7,623 nucleotides of DNA from CAG-826 sp964654155 (GTDB lineage: Bacteria > Bacillota_I > Bacilli_A > RFN20 > CAG-826): contig CAZZGL010000059.1 of NCBI GenBank assembly GCA_964654155.1, forward strand, positions 1-7,623, in the 5' to 3' direction. The translations under genes and the position numbers were made by a program. Under the pieces are notes generated by a model that saw only the letters and a list, made by a program, of their open reading frames with translations, was not told where the DNA came from and ran no database searches. Each line of letters begins with the position of its first letter. The stretch's first letter is position 1. Of the stretch, positions 1-6,644 are shown in pieces.

Positions 1-7
1 GTTTTAT

Positions 8-36
8 TTGTAGTTGTTTTTGAGAAGGTGTAAAAT
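8..36 (+). promoter_or_regulatory. Candidate sigma-A-type promoter upstream of sufC
   Basis: A -10-like hexamer TAAAAT (31-36, five of six matches to TATAAT) lies 17 bases after a weak -35-like TTGTAG (8-13, three of six). Transcription would start near base 43 and give a leader of about 24 bases before the sufC ATG. The region is AT-rich, so such matches arise easily by chance. An alternative pairing, TTGTTT (14-19) with AATAAT (34-39), has a poor 14-base spacing. No operator palindrome or riboswitch-like structure is visible. The call rests on position and hexamers only. Confidence 0.3.
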
Positions 37-53
37 AATACGCGGTTATGATT

Positions 54-58
54 AGGAG
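54..58 (+). promoter_or_regulatory. Ribosome binding site of sufC (decides the start)
   Basis: AGGAG lies 8 bases upstream of the ATG at 67. The reading frame could also open at a GTG at 58, but that codon overlaps the ribosome site itself and has nothing suitable upstream. ATG at 67 is therefore the start. Confidence 0.8.
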
Positions 59-66
59 TGATTAAC

Positions 67-897
67 ATGGCAACATTAGAAATTAAAGACCTTCATGTGT
101 CAGTTGAAGAAAAAGAAATATTAAAAGGTGTATCGCTTGTTTTGCATGAAAAAGAAACATTAGCGTTGTTAGGACCTAATGGGCATGGAAAATCAACATT
201 ACTTGCGGTTATTATGGGAAATCCGAAGTATAAAGTTACTTCTGGTTCAATTACGCTTGATGGAAAAGATGTTTTAACAATGAGTGTTGATGAACGATCA
301 AGAGCGGGATTGTTTTTAGCATTCCAATATCCAAGTGAAGTTCCAGGCGTAATTAATGCAGACTTTTTAAAAGCGGCAATGAACGCAAGAAGAGAAAAAC
401 CAATTTCACTTTTTCAATTTTATCGTGCTCTAGAAAATGCTTCTAAGGAAATGAAGATTCCAATGGATATGGCTAATAGATCGTTGAATGAAGGATTTTC
501 TGGTGGAGAAAAGAAAAGAAATGAAATACTACAAATGCTTCTATTAAAACCGGCATTTGCTATGCTTGATGAAATTGATTCAGGATTAGATGTTGATGCA
601 TTACAAACTGTAGCAGAAGCTATTGTAAAATTAAAAAAAGAGACAGAAATGAGCTTTTTAGTAATTTCTCACTATGCAAGATTATATGATTTAATTAATC
701 CAACAAGAGTTGCGGTTATGGTTAATGGTCGAATCGCAGTTGAAGGCGGACCTGAAATTATTAAGCGAATTGATGAAAACGGCTATGAATGGATACGAAC
801 AGAATTAGGTATAAAAATCGAAAAAGAAGATGTGGAAATGAATGAACTTTCAATTGGTACCTGCGCCACAAAAGAAATTATTAAAGGTGGAAAATAA
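67..897 (+). CDS. sufC: SufC, ABC-type ATPase of the SUF Fe-S assembly complex
   Basis: This is the cytosolic ATPase that binds SufB and SufD and drives conformational change of the scaffold during Fe-S cluster assembly. It is an ABC ATPase without any membrane partner. The protein has 276 residues from the ATG at 67. The Walker A motif GPNGHGKST is at 36-44, the Q-loop Gln at 87 in FQYPSEVPG, the ABC signature SGGEKKR at 145-151, Walker B with Asp168 and catalytic Glu169 in LDE, the D-loop SGLD at 172-175, and the switch His at 202 in ISH. The FQYP and SGGEKKR forms are typical of SufC rather than of transporter ATPases. It is somewhat longer than E. coli SufC (about 248 residues), the extra length being a C-terminal tail. 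His40 stands inside Walker A where Ser, Thr or Ala is commoner; the nucleotide-contacting Gly, Lys and Ser/Thr are intact. It is the first gene of the operon, and sufD follows after 2 bases. Confidence 0.96.
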   Translation: MATLEIKDLHVSVEEKEILKGVSLVLHEKETLALLGPNGHGKSTLLAVIMGNPKYKVTSGSITLDGKDVLTMSVDERSRAGLFLAFQYPSEVPGVINADFLKAAMNARREKPISLFQFYRALENASKEMKIPMDMANRSLNEGFSGGEKKRNEILQMLLLKPAFAMLDEIDSGLDVDALQTVAEAIVKLKKETEMSFLVISHYARLYDLINPTRVAVMVNGRIAVEGGPEIIKRIDENGYEWIRTELGIKIEKEDVEMNELSIGTCATKEIIKGGK

Positions 898-899
898 TT

Positions 900-1700
900 A
901 TGGAACGGAATCTAGTGATAACATCAACAGAATCCTATTCTTTTTTAGATAACTCATATGTTAAAATCGACTGGAATATCGATAATAACTTAAGAGAATT
1001 AGTATTTAAAGAAAATTCGGTTATTGATTTATTAGAAATCGATAGTCCAAAATGCGATTTGGTTTATGTGATTGAAAAGAATACTACTTTAAATTTATCT
1101 ATTTCTTCATTAAATTCGGCTTTTAATTCAAATCGTAAATTCATTTTGAATGAGAATAGTAGTGTTATTGTAGCTTGTGCGGACTTTACTGTTGGCACTA
1201 AAAAGGAAGAATTCTCTTTTGATCTTCAAAAAGAGGGAGCTTCTGTTAAAATTCATTTAGCAACATTAAGCGCGGAAAATGATAAAAAAGAGTTTTCTGT
1301 TTCGTTTATTCATAATGCGAAAAACACTTATGCAGAAATGAATAATTATGGCGTTTGTATTGAAAATTCGAAATTAATTTTTTCAGGTATTGGACATATT
1401 AGAAAGGGTGCAAAAAACGCTAAAACTCATCAGAACGCTAAGATAATGGTGTTTGATTCTTCTTGTCAAGCTTTTGCCAATCCAATTTTAAAAATCGATG
1501 AAAATGAAATTGAAGCATCGCACGCTGCAGCTGTTGGTAGAGTTAATGATAATCATTTATTTTATTTGACATCTCGTGGATTAAAAGAGGATGTTGCAAA
1601 GCAACTAATTACTTTAGGATACTTAAAGCCAATTTTGGCGTATTTTGATGAAGATATGTCCGCTTCTATTTCATCGTGTATGGAGAGGAGAATGAAATAA
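900..1700 (+). CDS. sufD: SufD, short form of the SUF scaffold subunit
   Basis: SufD is the SufB paralogue that pairs with SufB and SufC in the SUF scaffold and is needed for iron entry in well-studied systems. Only 266 residues are encoded, against about 420-435 in E. coli and B. subtilis. The retained part is the right-handed beta-helix core followed by the C-terminal SufB/SufD signature: EASHAAAVGR (205-214), then LFYLTSRGL and the helices expected to bind SufC. His208 in the ASH motif lines up by motif with the functionally important His360 of E. coli SufD. The missing portion is the N-terminal helical region. No longer start is possible, because the sufC stop lies 2 bases upstream and AAAGGTGG (883-890) is well placed for the ATG at 900. 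The frame is intact, so this looks like a genuine short protein rather than a broken gene. The first half is diverged, so assignment as SufD rather than a generic SufB/D paralogue rests on size, C-terminus and operon position. Confidence 0.88.
   Translation: MERNLVITSTESYSFLDNSYVKIDWNIDNNLRELVFKENSVIDLLEIDSPKCDLVYVIEKNTTLNLSISSLNSAFNSNRKFILNENSSVIVACADFTVGTKKEEFSFDLQKEGASVKIHLATLSAENDKKEFSVSFIHNAKNTYAEMNNYGVCIENSKLIFSGIGHIRKGAKNAKTHQNAKIMVFDSSCQAFANPILKIDENEIEASHAAAVGRVNDNHLFYLTSRGLKEDVAKQLITLGYLKPILAYFDEDMSASISSCMERRMK
1682..1690 (+). promoter_or_regulatory. Ribosome binding site of sufS (decides the start)
   Basis: GGAGAGGAG ends 9 bases before the ATG at 1700, which forms a TAATG stop/start overlap with sufD. 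The sufS frame also contains an ATG at 1679 and can be opened further upstream at 1676, but those starts would add only a few residues and have no ribosome site of their own. Start at 1700 also gives the usual short N-terminus (MDIKEIRSHFP). Confidence 0.85.
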
Positions 1701-2929
1701 TGGATATTAAAGAAATAAGATCCCATTTTCCAATGCTTAATAGTAATAAAACTATGCAGAACCATACTTTAGTGTATTTAGATAATGCTTCTACGACGTT
1801 TAAACCACAATGTGTAATTGATGCAGTTGCCGATTATTATTCAAATTACAGTGTTAATTCTCATCGTGGAGATTATGATTTAGCGCATGAGGTTGATACT
1901 AAATATGAAGAATCACGTCAAGTTGTTGCTGATTTTATACATGCAAGAAAAGAAGAAATTATTTTTACATCAGGCACTTCTATGTCGATTAATTTGGTGG
2001 CGTATGGATATGGTATTAAGCATTTAACTTCTGATGATGAAGTATTATTAACACAAGCGGAGCATGCTTCAAATGTTCTTCCTTGGTTTCATGTTCATGA
2101 TGTAACTGGTTGTTCGATAGGATATATTCCTCTAGATGAAGAAGGAAGATTGACCCCAGAAAATGTTGAAGCATCTATAACTTCAAAGACTAAAATTATT
2201 TCAATTGCGCATGTTACAAATGTTTTAGGATATGTTGTGGATGTAAAAAGAATTTGTGAAATTGCGCATAAATATGGAATTATCGTCGTTGTTGATGGCG
2301 CACAAAGTGTTCCACATCAAGTAACTGATGTTATTGATTTAGATTGTGATTTTTTAGCTTTTTCAGGTCATAAAATGTGCGGTCCAACTGGAATCGGTGT
2401 CTTATATGGAAGATATGATTTACTTAAGGATATGGATCCATTGATGTCAGGTGGCGGAATGAATGCTAGATTTGATATGTGTGGTGAAGTTTCTTTGTTA
2501 TTGCCACCATATAAATTTGAGGCAGGAACACAAAATATTGCTGGTGCGATTGGATTAGCAAGTGCAATTAAATTTTTAACTTCGATAGGTATGGATAATA
2601 TTAATAGAAGAGAAAAAGAATTAAGAAAGTACGCAATTGAACGATTAAGCGAAGTTGAAAATATCTATATATACAACAAAAATGCAGAAGCGGGAATTAT
2701 TACATTTAATTATGAAGGTGTATTTGCCCAGGACTTAGCGACACATTTAAATGCTAAAGGTATTTGTGTTAGAAGTGGTCAGCATTGTGCAAAAATATTA
2801 ATGGACTTTTTAAAGTGTCACGCTACAGTGCGGGCTAGTTTGTATTTTTATAACACAAAAGAAGAAATTGACGCTTTAGTAGAAGCGGTAAAGACAGGAG
2901 GCGACTTTTTAGATGCCTATTTCAATTAA
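1700..2929 (+). CDS. sufS: SufS, group II cysteine desulfurase (PLP enzyme)
   Basis: SufS converts L-cysteine to L-alanine and carries the released sulfur as a persulfide on its active-site cysteine, passing it to SufU. The 409 residues match the usual family length (about 406-413). Visible landmarks are YLDNASTT near the N-terminus, His122 in AEHASN (stacks on PLP), Asp199 and Gln202 in DGAQS (PLP ring contacts), and the Schiff-base Lys225 preceded by His224 in SGHKMCGPTG. EAGTQN follows, then catalytic Cys363 in RSGQHCAKILM and the substrate-binding Arg378 in VRASL. The short RSGQHCA loop marks a group II (SufS/CsdA) enzyme rather than IscS/NifS. Differences from common SufS sequences include Ala after His122, where a second His is usual, and Cys rather than Tyr after HKM. 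The gene overlaps sufD by one base at its start and sufU by 17 bases at its end, so translation of the three is probably coupled. Confidence 0.96.
   Translation: MDIKEIRSHFPMLNSNKTMQNHTLVYLDNASTTFKPQCVIDAVADYYSNYSVNSHRGDYDLAHEVDTKYEESRQVVADFIHARKEEIIFTSGTSMSINLVAYGYGIKHLTSDDEVLLTQAEHASNVLPWFHVHDVTGCSIGYIPLDEEGRLTPENVEASITSKTKIISIAHVTNVLGYVVDVKRICEIAHKYGIIVVVDGAQSVPHQVTDVIDLDCDFLAFSGHKMCGPTGIGVLYGRYDLLKDMDPLMSGGGMNARFDMCGEVSLLLPPYKFEAGTQNIAGAIGLASAIKFLTSIGMDNINRREKELRKYAIERLSEVENIYIYNKNAEAGIITFNYEGVFAQDLATHLNAKGICVRSGQHCAKILMDFLKCHATVRASLYFYNTKEEIDALVEAVKTGGDFLDAYFN
2896..2901 (+). promoter_or_regulatory. Ribosome binding site of sufU (decides the start)
   Basis: A perfect AGGAGG inside the end of sufS lies 11 bases before the ATG at 2913. 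An in-frame ATG at 2940 with a weaker GGAG at 2931-2934 is the alternative and would give a protein 9 residues shorter. The upstream start is preferred because SufU proteins normally have roughly ten residues ahead of the RQxIMDHY motif and because the site is stronger, although the spacing is slightly long. Confidence 0.65.
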
Positions 2930-3359
2930 TGGAGCGATAATGAGACAAATAATAATGGATCATTATGAGCATCCTCGTAATAAAAGAGAACCAGAAAATA
3001 AAGAAGATTATAAAAAAATACATATGGATTCAGCATCTTGTATAGATGATATTTATGTGTATTTAAAAGAAGAAAATGATGTAATAGTTGATGTTTGTTT
3101 TACCGGTATTGCTTGCACGATTGCTACTGCTTCAACATCGATAATGACAGAACTTGTTATTGGTAAGAAAAAGGAAGAAGCATATTATATCATTCAACAA
3201 TATCAAAATATGATTAATGAACAAGAATTTGATGATGAAGTGTTGGATGAAGCGATTGTTTTTATTAATACTTCTAAACAAGCATCGCGTATTAAATGCG
3301 CAACAATTGGATGGAACGGATTAAAGTACCTTCTCGATGGTAAGGAGGAAGCTGAATAA
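2913..3359 (+). CDS. sufU: SufU, zinc-dependent sulfur acceptor for SufS
   Basis: SufU takes the persulfide sulfur from SufS by zinc-ligand exchange and relays it to the SufBCD scaffold. It resembles IscU in fold but acts as a transferase in Bacillota. The 148 residues include the N-terminal motif RQIIMDHYEHPRN and all four expected zinc ligands: Cys43 and Asp45 (SCID), Cys68 (IACT) and Cys129 (IKCATIGW). Their spacing nearly matches B. subtilis SufU (Cys41, Asp43, Cys66, Cys128). The long segment between the third and fourth ligands is the SufU-type insertion absent from IscU. Two residues next to the ligands are unusual: Ile44 where CGD is nearly universal, and Ala67 where Gly normally precedes the second Cys. 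The start overlaps sufS by 17 bases, and the stop shares one base with the sufB ATG (TAATG). Function is secure from context; the altered residues are a reason to look at activity. Confidence 0.93.
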   Translation: MPISINGAIMRQIIMDHYEHPRNKREPENKEDYKKIHMDSASCIDDIYVYLKEENDVIVDVCFTGIACTIATASTSIMTELVIGKKKEEAYYIIQQYQNMINEQEFDDEVLDEAIVFINTSKQASRIKCATIGWNGLKYLLDGKEEAE

Positions 3360-4759
3360 TGAAAAAAGAAAAAGTTTTGCCTACTGAAGATTATAAATAT
3401 GGGTTTAAAAATGATGATGTGTCAATTTTAAAAACTGATAAAGGACTTAATGAAGAAATAATTAGAGCTATTTCTTCTTATAAAAACGAACCTGAATGGA
3501 TGTTAGAATTTCGTTTAAAAGCATATAAAGCCTTCTTAAATTTACCTTTTCCAAATTATGGTCCTGATTTATCATTTTTAGATTTTGATTCGTATACTTA
3601 TTTTATTAGACCGAGTGAAAAAGTTGAAAAATCTTGGGATGAAGTTCCTACTACAATTAAGGAAACTTTTGAAAAACTTGGAATTCCTGAAGCTGAACAA
3701 AAATATCTTGCTGGGGTTTCGACTCAATATGAAAGCGAAGTTGTTTATCATAATATGCTTAAGGAAGTTCAAGATAAAGGTGTTATTTTTTTAGATACTG
3801 ACTCGGCATTAAAAGCGTGTCCAGAACTATTTAAAAAATATTTTAATAGTGTTGTTCCTTATGCGGATAATAAATTTGCAGCTTTAAATGGTGCCGTCTG
3901 GTCTGGGGGATCGTTTATTTATGTTCCAAAGGGCGTTAAACTTGAGAAGCCACTCCAATCATATTTTAGAATTAATAATGAAAAAAGTGGACAATTTGAA
4001 AGAACATTAATCATTGTTGATGAAGGTGCAGATGTTCATTATGTTGAAGGATGTACCGCTCCAACATATTCTAAAGAATCTCTTCATGCTGCAGTGGTAG
4101 AAATTGTTATTTTACCTGGAGGTAAATGTCGTTATTCAACCGTACAGAACTGGTCTAATAATATTGTTAATTTAGTTACTAAAAGAGCTGTTTGCTTTGA
4201 AAATGCTCAAATGGAATGGATCGATGGTAATATCGGTTCTCAAGTAAATATGAAATATCCTGCTTGTATTTTAAAAGGAAGAGGAGCTAGAGGAACATGT
4301 ATTTCTGTAGCGGTTGCGGGAAAAGGTCAATTCCAAGATGCTGGAGCAAGAATGATTCATTTAGCTCCAGAAACATCATCGACAATTATATCAAAATCGA
4401 TTGTTCGAAATGGTGGTGTTGCTAATTATCGAGGTAAAGTTTTACATGGCCCAAATGCAACAGATTGTCGAAGTCATGTAGAATGTGATACTTTAATACT
4501 TGATGATATTTCCTGTTCTGATACTATACCGAGTAATGTTATGCAAAATGATGAATCTTATATAGAACATGAGGCTACTGTATCGAAAATATCTGATGAA
4601 CAATTATTTTATTTAATGTCTAGAGGTATTTCTGAAAAGGATGCAACACAAATGATTATCATGGGATTTATTGAACCGTTTTCAAGAGAATTGCCAATGG
4701 AATACGCTGTCGAATTAAATCAATTAATTAAATTAGATATGGAAGGCAGCGTGGGCTAA
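3359..4759 (+). CDS. sufB: SufB, Fe-S cluster scaffold subunit
   Basis: SufB is the subunit of the SufBCD complex on which the nascent Fe-S cluster forms. The 466 residues equal the usual Bacillota length and the sequence is the best conserved of the operon. Residues shown to matter in E. coli SufB can be placed by motif and spacing. Arg204 and Asn206 (E. coli Arg226, Asn228), Cys232 in GCTAP (Cys254), Gln263 and Trp265 in VQNW (Gln285, Trp287) and Lys275 in TKRA (Lys303) line the proposed sulfur tunnel. Cys376 in ECDTL (Cys405) and Glu405 in IEHEAT (Glu434), exactly 29 residues apart as in E. coli, are the proposed cluster ligands. The N-terminal YKYGF and C-terminal QLFYLMSRGIS and ELPMEYAVELN motifs are typical. 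AAGGAGG (3342-3348) is a strong ribosome site 10 bases upstream, and the ATG overlaps the sufU stop by one base. mnmG begins one base after the stop. Confidence 0.97.
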   Translation: MKKEKVLPTEDYKYGFKNDDVSILKTDKGLNEEIIRAISSYKNEPEWMLEFRLKAYKAFLNLPFPNYGPDLSFLDFDSYTYFIRPSEKVEKSWDEVPTTIKETFEKLGIPEAEQKYLAGVSTQYESEVVYHNMLKEVQDKGVIFLDTDSALKACPELFKKYFNSVVPYADNKFAALNGAVWSGGSFIYVPKGVKLEKPLQSYFRINNEKSGQFERTLIIVDEGADVHYVEGCTAPTYSKESLHAAVVEIVILPGGKCRYSTVQNWSNNIVNLVTKRAVCFENAQMEWIDGNIGSQVNMKYPACILKGRGARGTCISVAVAGKGQFQDAGARMIHLAPETSSTIISKSIVRNGGVANYRGKVLHGPNATDCRSHVECDTLILDDISCSDTIPSNVMQNDESYIEHEATVSKISDEQLFYLMSRGISEKDATQMIIMGFIEPFSRELPMEYAVELNQLIKLDMEGSVG

Positions 4760-4760
4760 T

Positions 4761-6644
4761 ATGAATCAATATGATGTAATTGTTGTCGGTGGTGGTCATG
4801 CTGGTATGGAAGCGGCTTTGGCTTCTGCACATATGGGGGCAAAAACGCTTTTAATTACATTGAATATTAAAATGATGTCAAATATGCCATGTAATCCTTC
4901 AATAGGAGGATCGGCAAAAGGTGTTGTTGTGCGTGAAGTTGACGCACTTGGCGGCATGATGGGCATAGGTGCTGATCATGAATATTTACAAATGAAAATG
5001 TTGAATACTGGAAAAGGACCTGGAGTTCAATGCTTAAGAGCGCAAGCAGATAAAATTACATATCCAGCATTTATGCAAAATTTAGCTTTGAATTGTGATA
5101 ATTTAAAGGTTCTTGAAGGCATGGTTGTGGCTCTACTTCACGATGACAGTCATGTTTTTGGTGTTAAACTTCAAGATGGAAAAGAAATTACTTCTTCTGC
5201 AGTGATTTTAACAACAGGAACATATATGGAATCACAAATATTGGTTGGTCATACATCTAGAAGTGCCGGTCCAGATGGAGAAAAACCATCTTTAGGTCTA
5301 AGTCCATTTTTGTCAACTATGGGGATTAAATTATTTAGACTTAAAACAGGTACTCCTCCAAGAATTAAAACAGATACTATTGATTTTTCTAAGGCTCAAA
5401 AGGAATATGGAACTGATGCAGAACTTGCGTTTTCTTTTGAAACTAATACATATAAGCCGTTAAAAGATCAGGTTCTTTGTTATTTAATCTATACAACAGA
5501 AGAAACACATCGTATTATTAGAGATAATCTTCATGAATCGGCAATGTATGGTGGAATGGTACATGGTGTCGGTCCAAGATATTGTCCAAGTATCGAAGAT
5601 AAGATAGTTCGTTTTAGTGATAAACCTAGACATCAACTTTTTTTAGAACCAGAATCAATATATATGAATTCGACATATTTACAAGGATTCTCAACTTCAA
5701 TGCCTGAACATGTTCAAGAAAAAATGATTAGATCATTACCTGGACTTGAAAATTGTGAAATTTTAAAGTATGCGTACGCGATTGAATATGATGCAATTGA
5801 GCCACTTGAATTTGATGCAACATTGATGGTTAAAAAATGGCCAGGACTTTATGGTGCAGGTCAAATTGTTGGTACTTCAGGTTATGAAGAAGCCGCTGGT
5901 TTAGGCTTAATGGCGGGTATTAATGCAGTATTAAAAATAAGAGGAAAAGAACCATTTATTTTAAGAAGAGATGAAGCGTATATTGGAGTAATGATTGATG
6001 ATTTAGTAACAAAAGGCACTAAAGAACCATATCGTTTATTATCATCACGGGCAGAATATCGTCTTTTATTAAGGCATGATAATGCTGATTTAAGGCTGAC
6101 AGAATATGGATATAAACTTGGTCTTATAAGTGAAGAAAGATATAAAAAGTTTATTAATAAGAAAAAAATCATCGATGAAATATTGAATATTTTAAAATCG
6201 ACTTATATAGGCGCAAACGAAAAAGTTCAAAATTATTTAGCTTCTTTAGGATATGACTCTATTAAGGGTGGTATATTAGCTTTTGATTTTTTAAAAAGAC
6301 CTTTTGTAACTTATAAAGGTTTACAAAGTTTAATTGATGAATTAAAAGATTTGAATTTAGATAATGAAGGAATTCATCAATTAGAAATTATGGTTAAGTA
6401 TGAAGGTTATATTGAAAAACAAATAAAAGAGGCAGAAGAGGCTAAAAAATGGGAAGAAGAACTAATTCCAAATGATTTTGATTACATTAATATGGATGGA
6501 TTAGCTTTAGAAGCAAGACAAAAGTTTAATGAAATTAAACCTAGAACTGTTGGACAAGCAAGTAGAATCAGTGGTGTAAATCCATCGGACATATCGATTT
6601 TATTATTTAATATAAAACGGAGAAAGAAAAATGAATTGGATTGA
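4761..6644 (+). CDS. mnmG: MnmG (GidA), FAD-dependent tRNA wobble-uridine modification enzyme
   Basis: With the GTPase MnmE, MnmG uses FAD, a methylene-folate donor and glycine or ammonium to make the (carboxymethyl)aminomethyl group at position 5 of U34 in tRNAs reading split codon boxes. The 627 residues are full length. The N-terminal FAD-binding motif GGGHAGME is at 10-17. Conserved Cys44 is in MPCNPSIGGSAKG, RLKTGTPPRI follows, and a second conserved Cys275 is in GPRYCPSIEDK. The C-terminal region ends with KYEGYIEKQ and TVGQASRISGVNPSDIS, expected for MnmE and tRNA interaction. The gene starts one base after the sufB stop, and only a weak GTGGG (4751-4755) precedes it at 5 bases, so initiation probably depends on ribosomes finishing sufB. 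It ends at TGA, overlapping rsmG by 14 bases. MnmE is not in this window. The rsmG-parA context is the usual origin-proximal arrangement. Confidence 0.97.
   Translation: MNQYDVIVVGGGHAGMEAALASAHMGAKTLLITLNIKMMSNMPCNPSIGGSAKGVVVREVDALGGMMGIGADHEYLQMKMLNTGKGPGVQCLRAQADKITYPAFMQNLALNCDNLKVLEGMVVALLHDDSHVFGVKLQDGKEITSSAVILTTGTYMESQILVGHTSRSAGPDGEKPSLGLSPFLSTMGIKLFRLKTGTPPRIKTDTIDFSKAQKEYGTDAELAFSFETNTYKPLKDQVLCYLIYTTEETHRIIRDNLHESAMYGGMVHGVGPRYCPSIEDKIVRFSDKPRHQLFLEPESIYMNSTYLQGFSTSMPEHVQEKMIRSLPGLENCEILKYAYAIEYDAIEPLEFDATLMVKKWPGLYGAGQIVGTSGYEEAAGLGLMAGINAVLKIRGKEPFILRRDEAYIGVMIDDLVTKGTKEPYRLLSSRAEYRLLLRHDNADLRLTEYGYKLGLISEERYKKFINKKKIIDEILNILKSTYIGANEKVQNYLASLGYDSIKGGILAFDFLKRPFVTYKGLQSLIDELKDLNLDNEGIHQLEIMVKYEGYIEKQIKEAEEAKKWEEELIPNDFDYINMDGLALEARQKFNEIKPRTVGQASRISGVNPSDISILLFNIKRRKKNELD

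Noticed and set aside
1..33. Possible C-terminus of an upstream gene (frame 1, ten codons then TAA at 31-33)
   Set aside because: Ten open codons in AT-rich DNA are uninformative. The translation is hydrophobic with no family signature, and the same bases hold the candidate promoter. I cannot support a gene from it.
1562..1765. Minus-strand open frame of 67 codons across the sufD-sufS junction
   Set aside because: It lies antisense to two well-supported genes, has no recognisable motif or ribosome site, and is best explained as a by-product of coding sequence on the other strand.
3578..3794. Overlapping open frames on both strands (64 codons minus, 69 codons plus) inside sufB
   Set aside because: Both are low-complexity Lys/Asn/Phe/Leu/Ile-rich translations within strongly conserved sufB sequence, without start signals; they are shadows.
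4691..4720. Possible internal promoter for mnmG near the end of sufB (TTGCCA, 18 bases, TTAAAT)
   Set aside because: The -35-like hexamer encodes the conserved SufB ELPMEYAVE segment, and the -10 match is only four of six, so coding constraint and AT-richness explain it.
5882..6172. Minus-strand open frame of 96 codons inside mnmG
   Set aside because: It is antisense to a highly conserved mnmG region and the translation matches no family I recognise.
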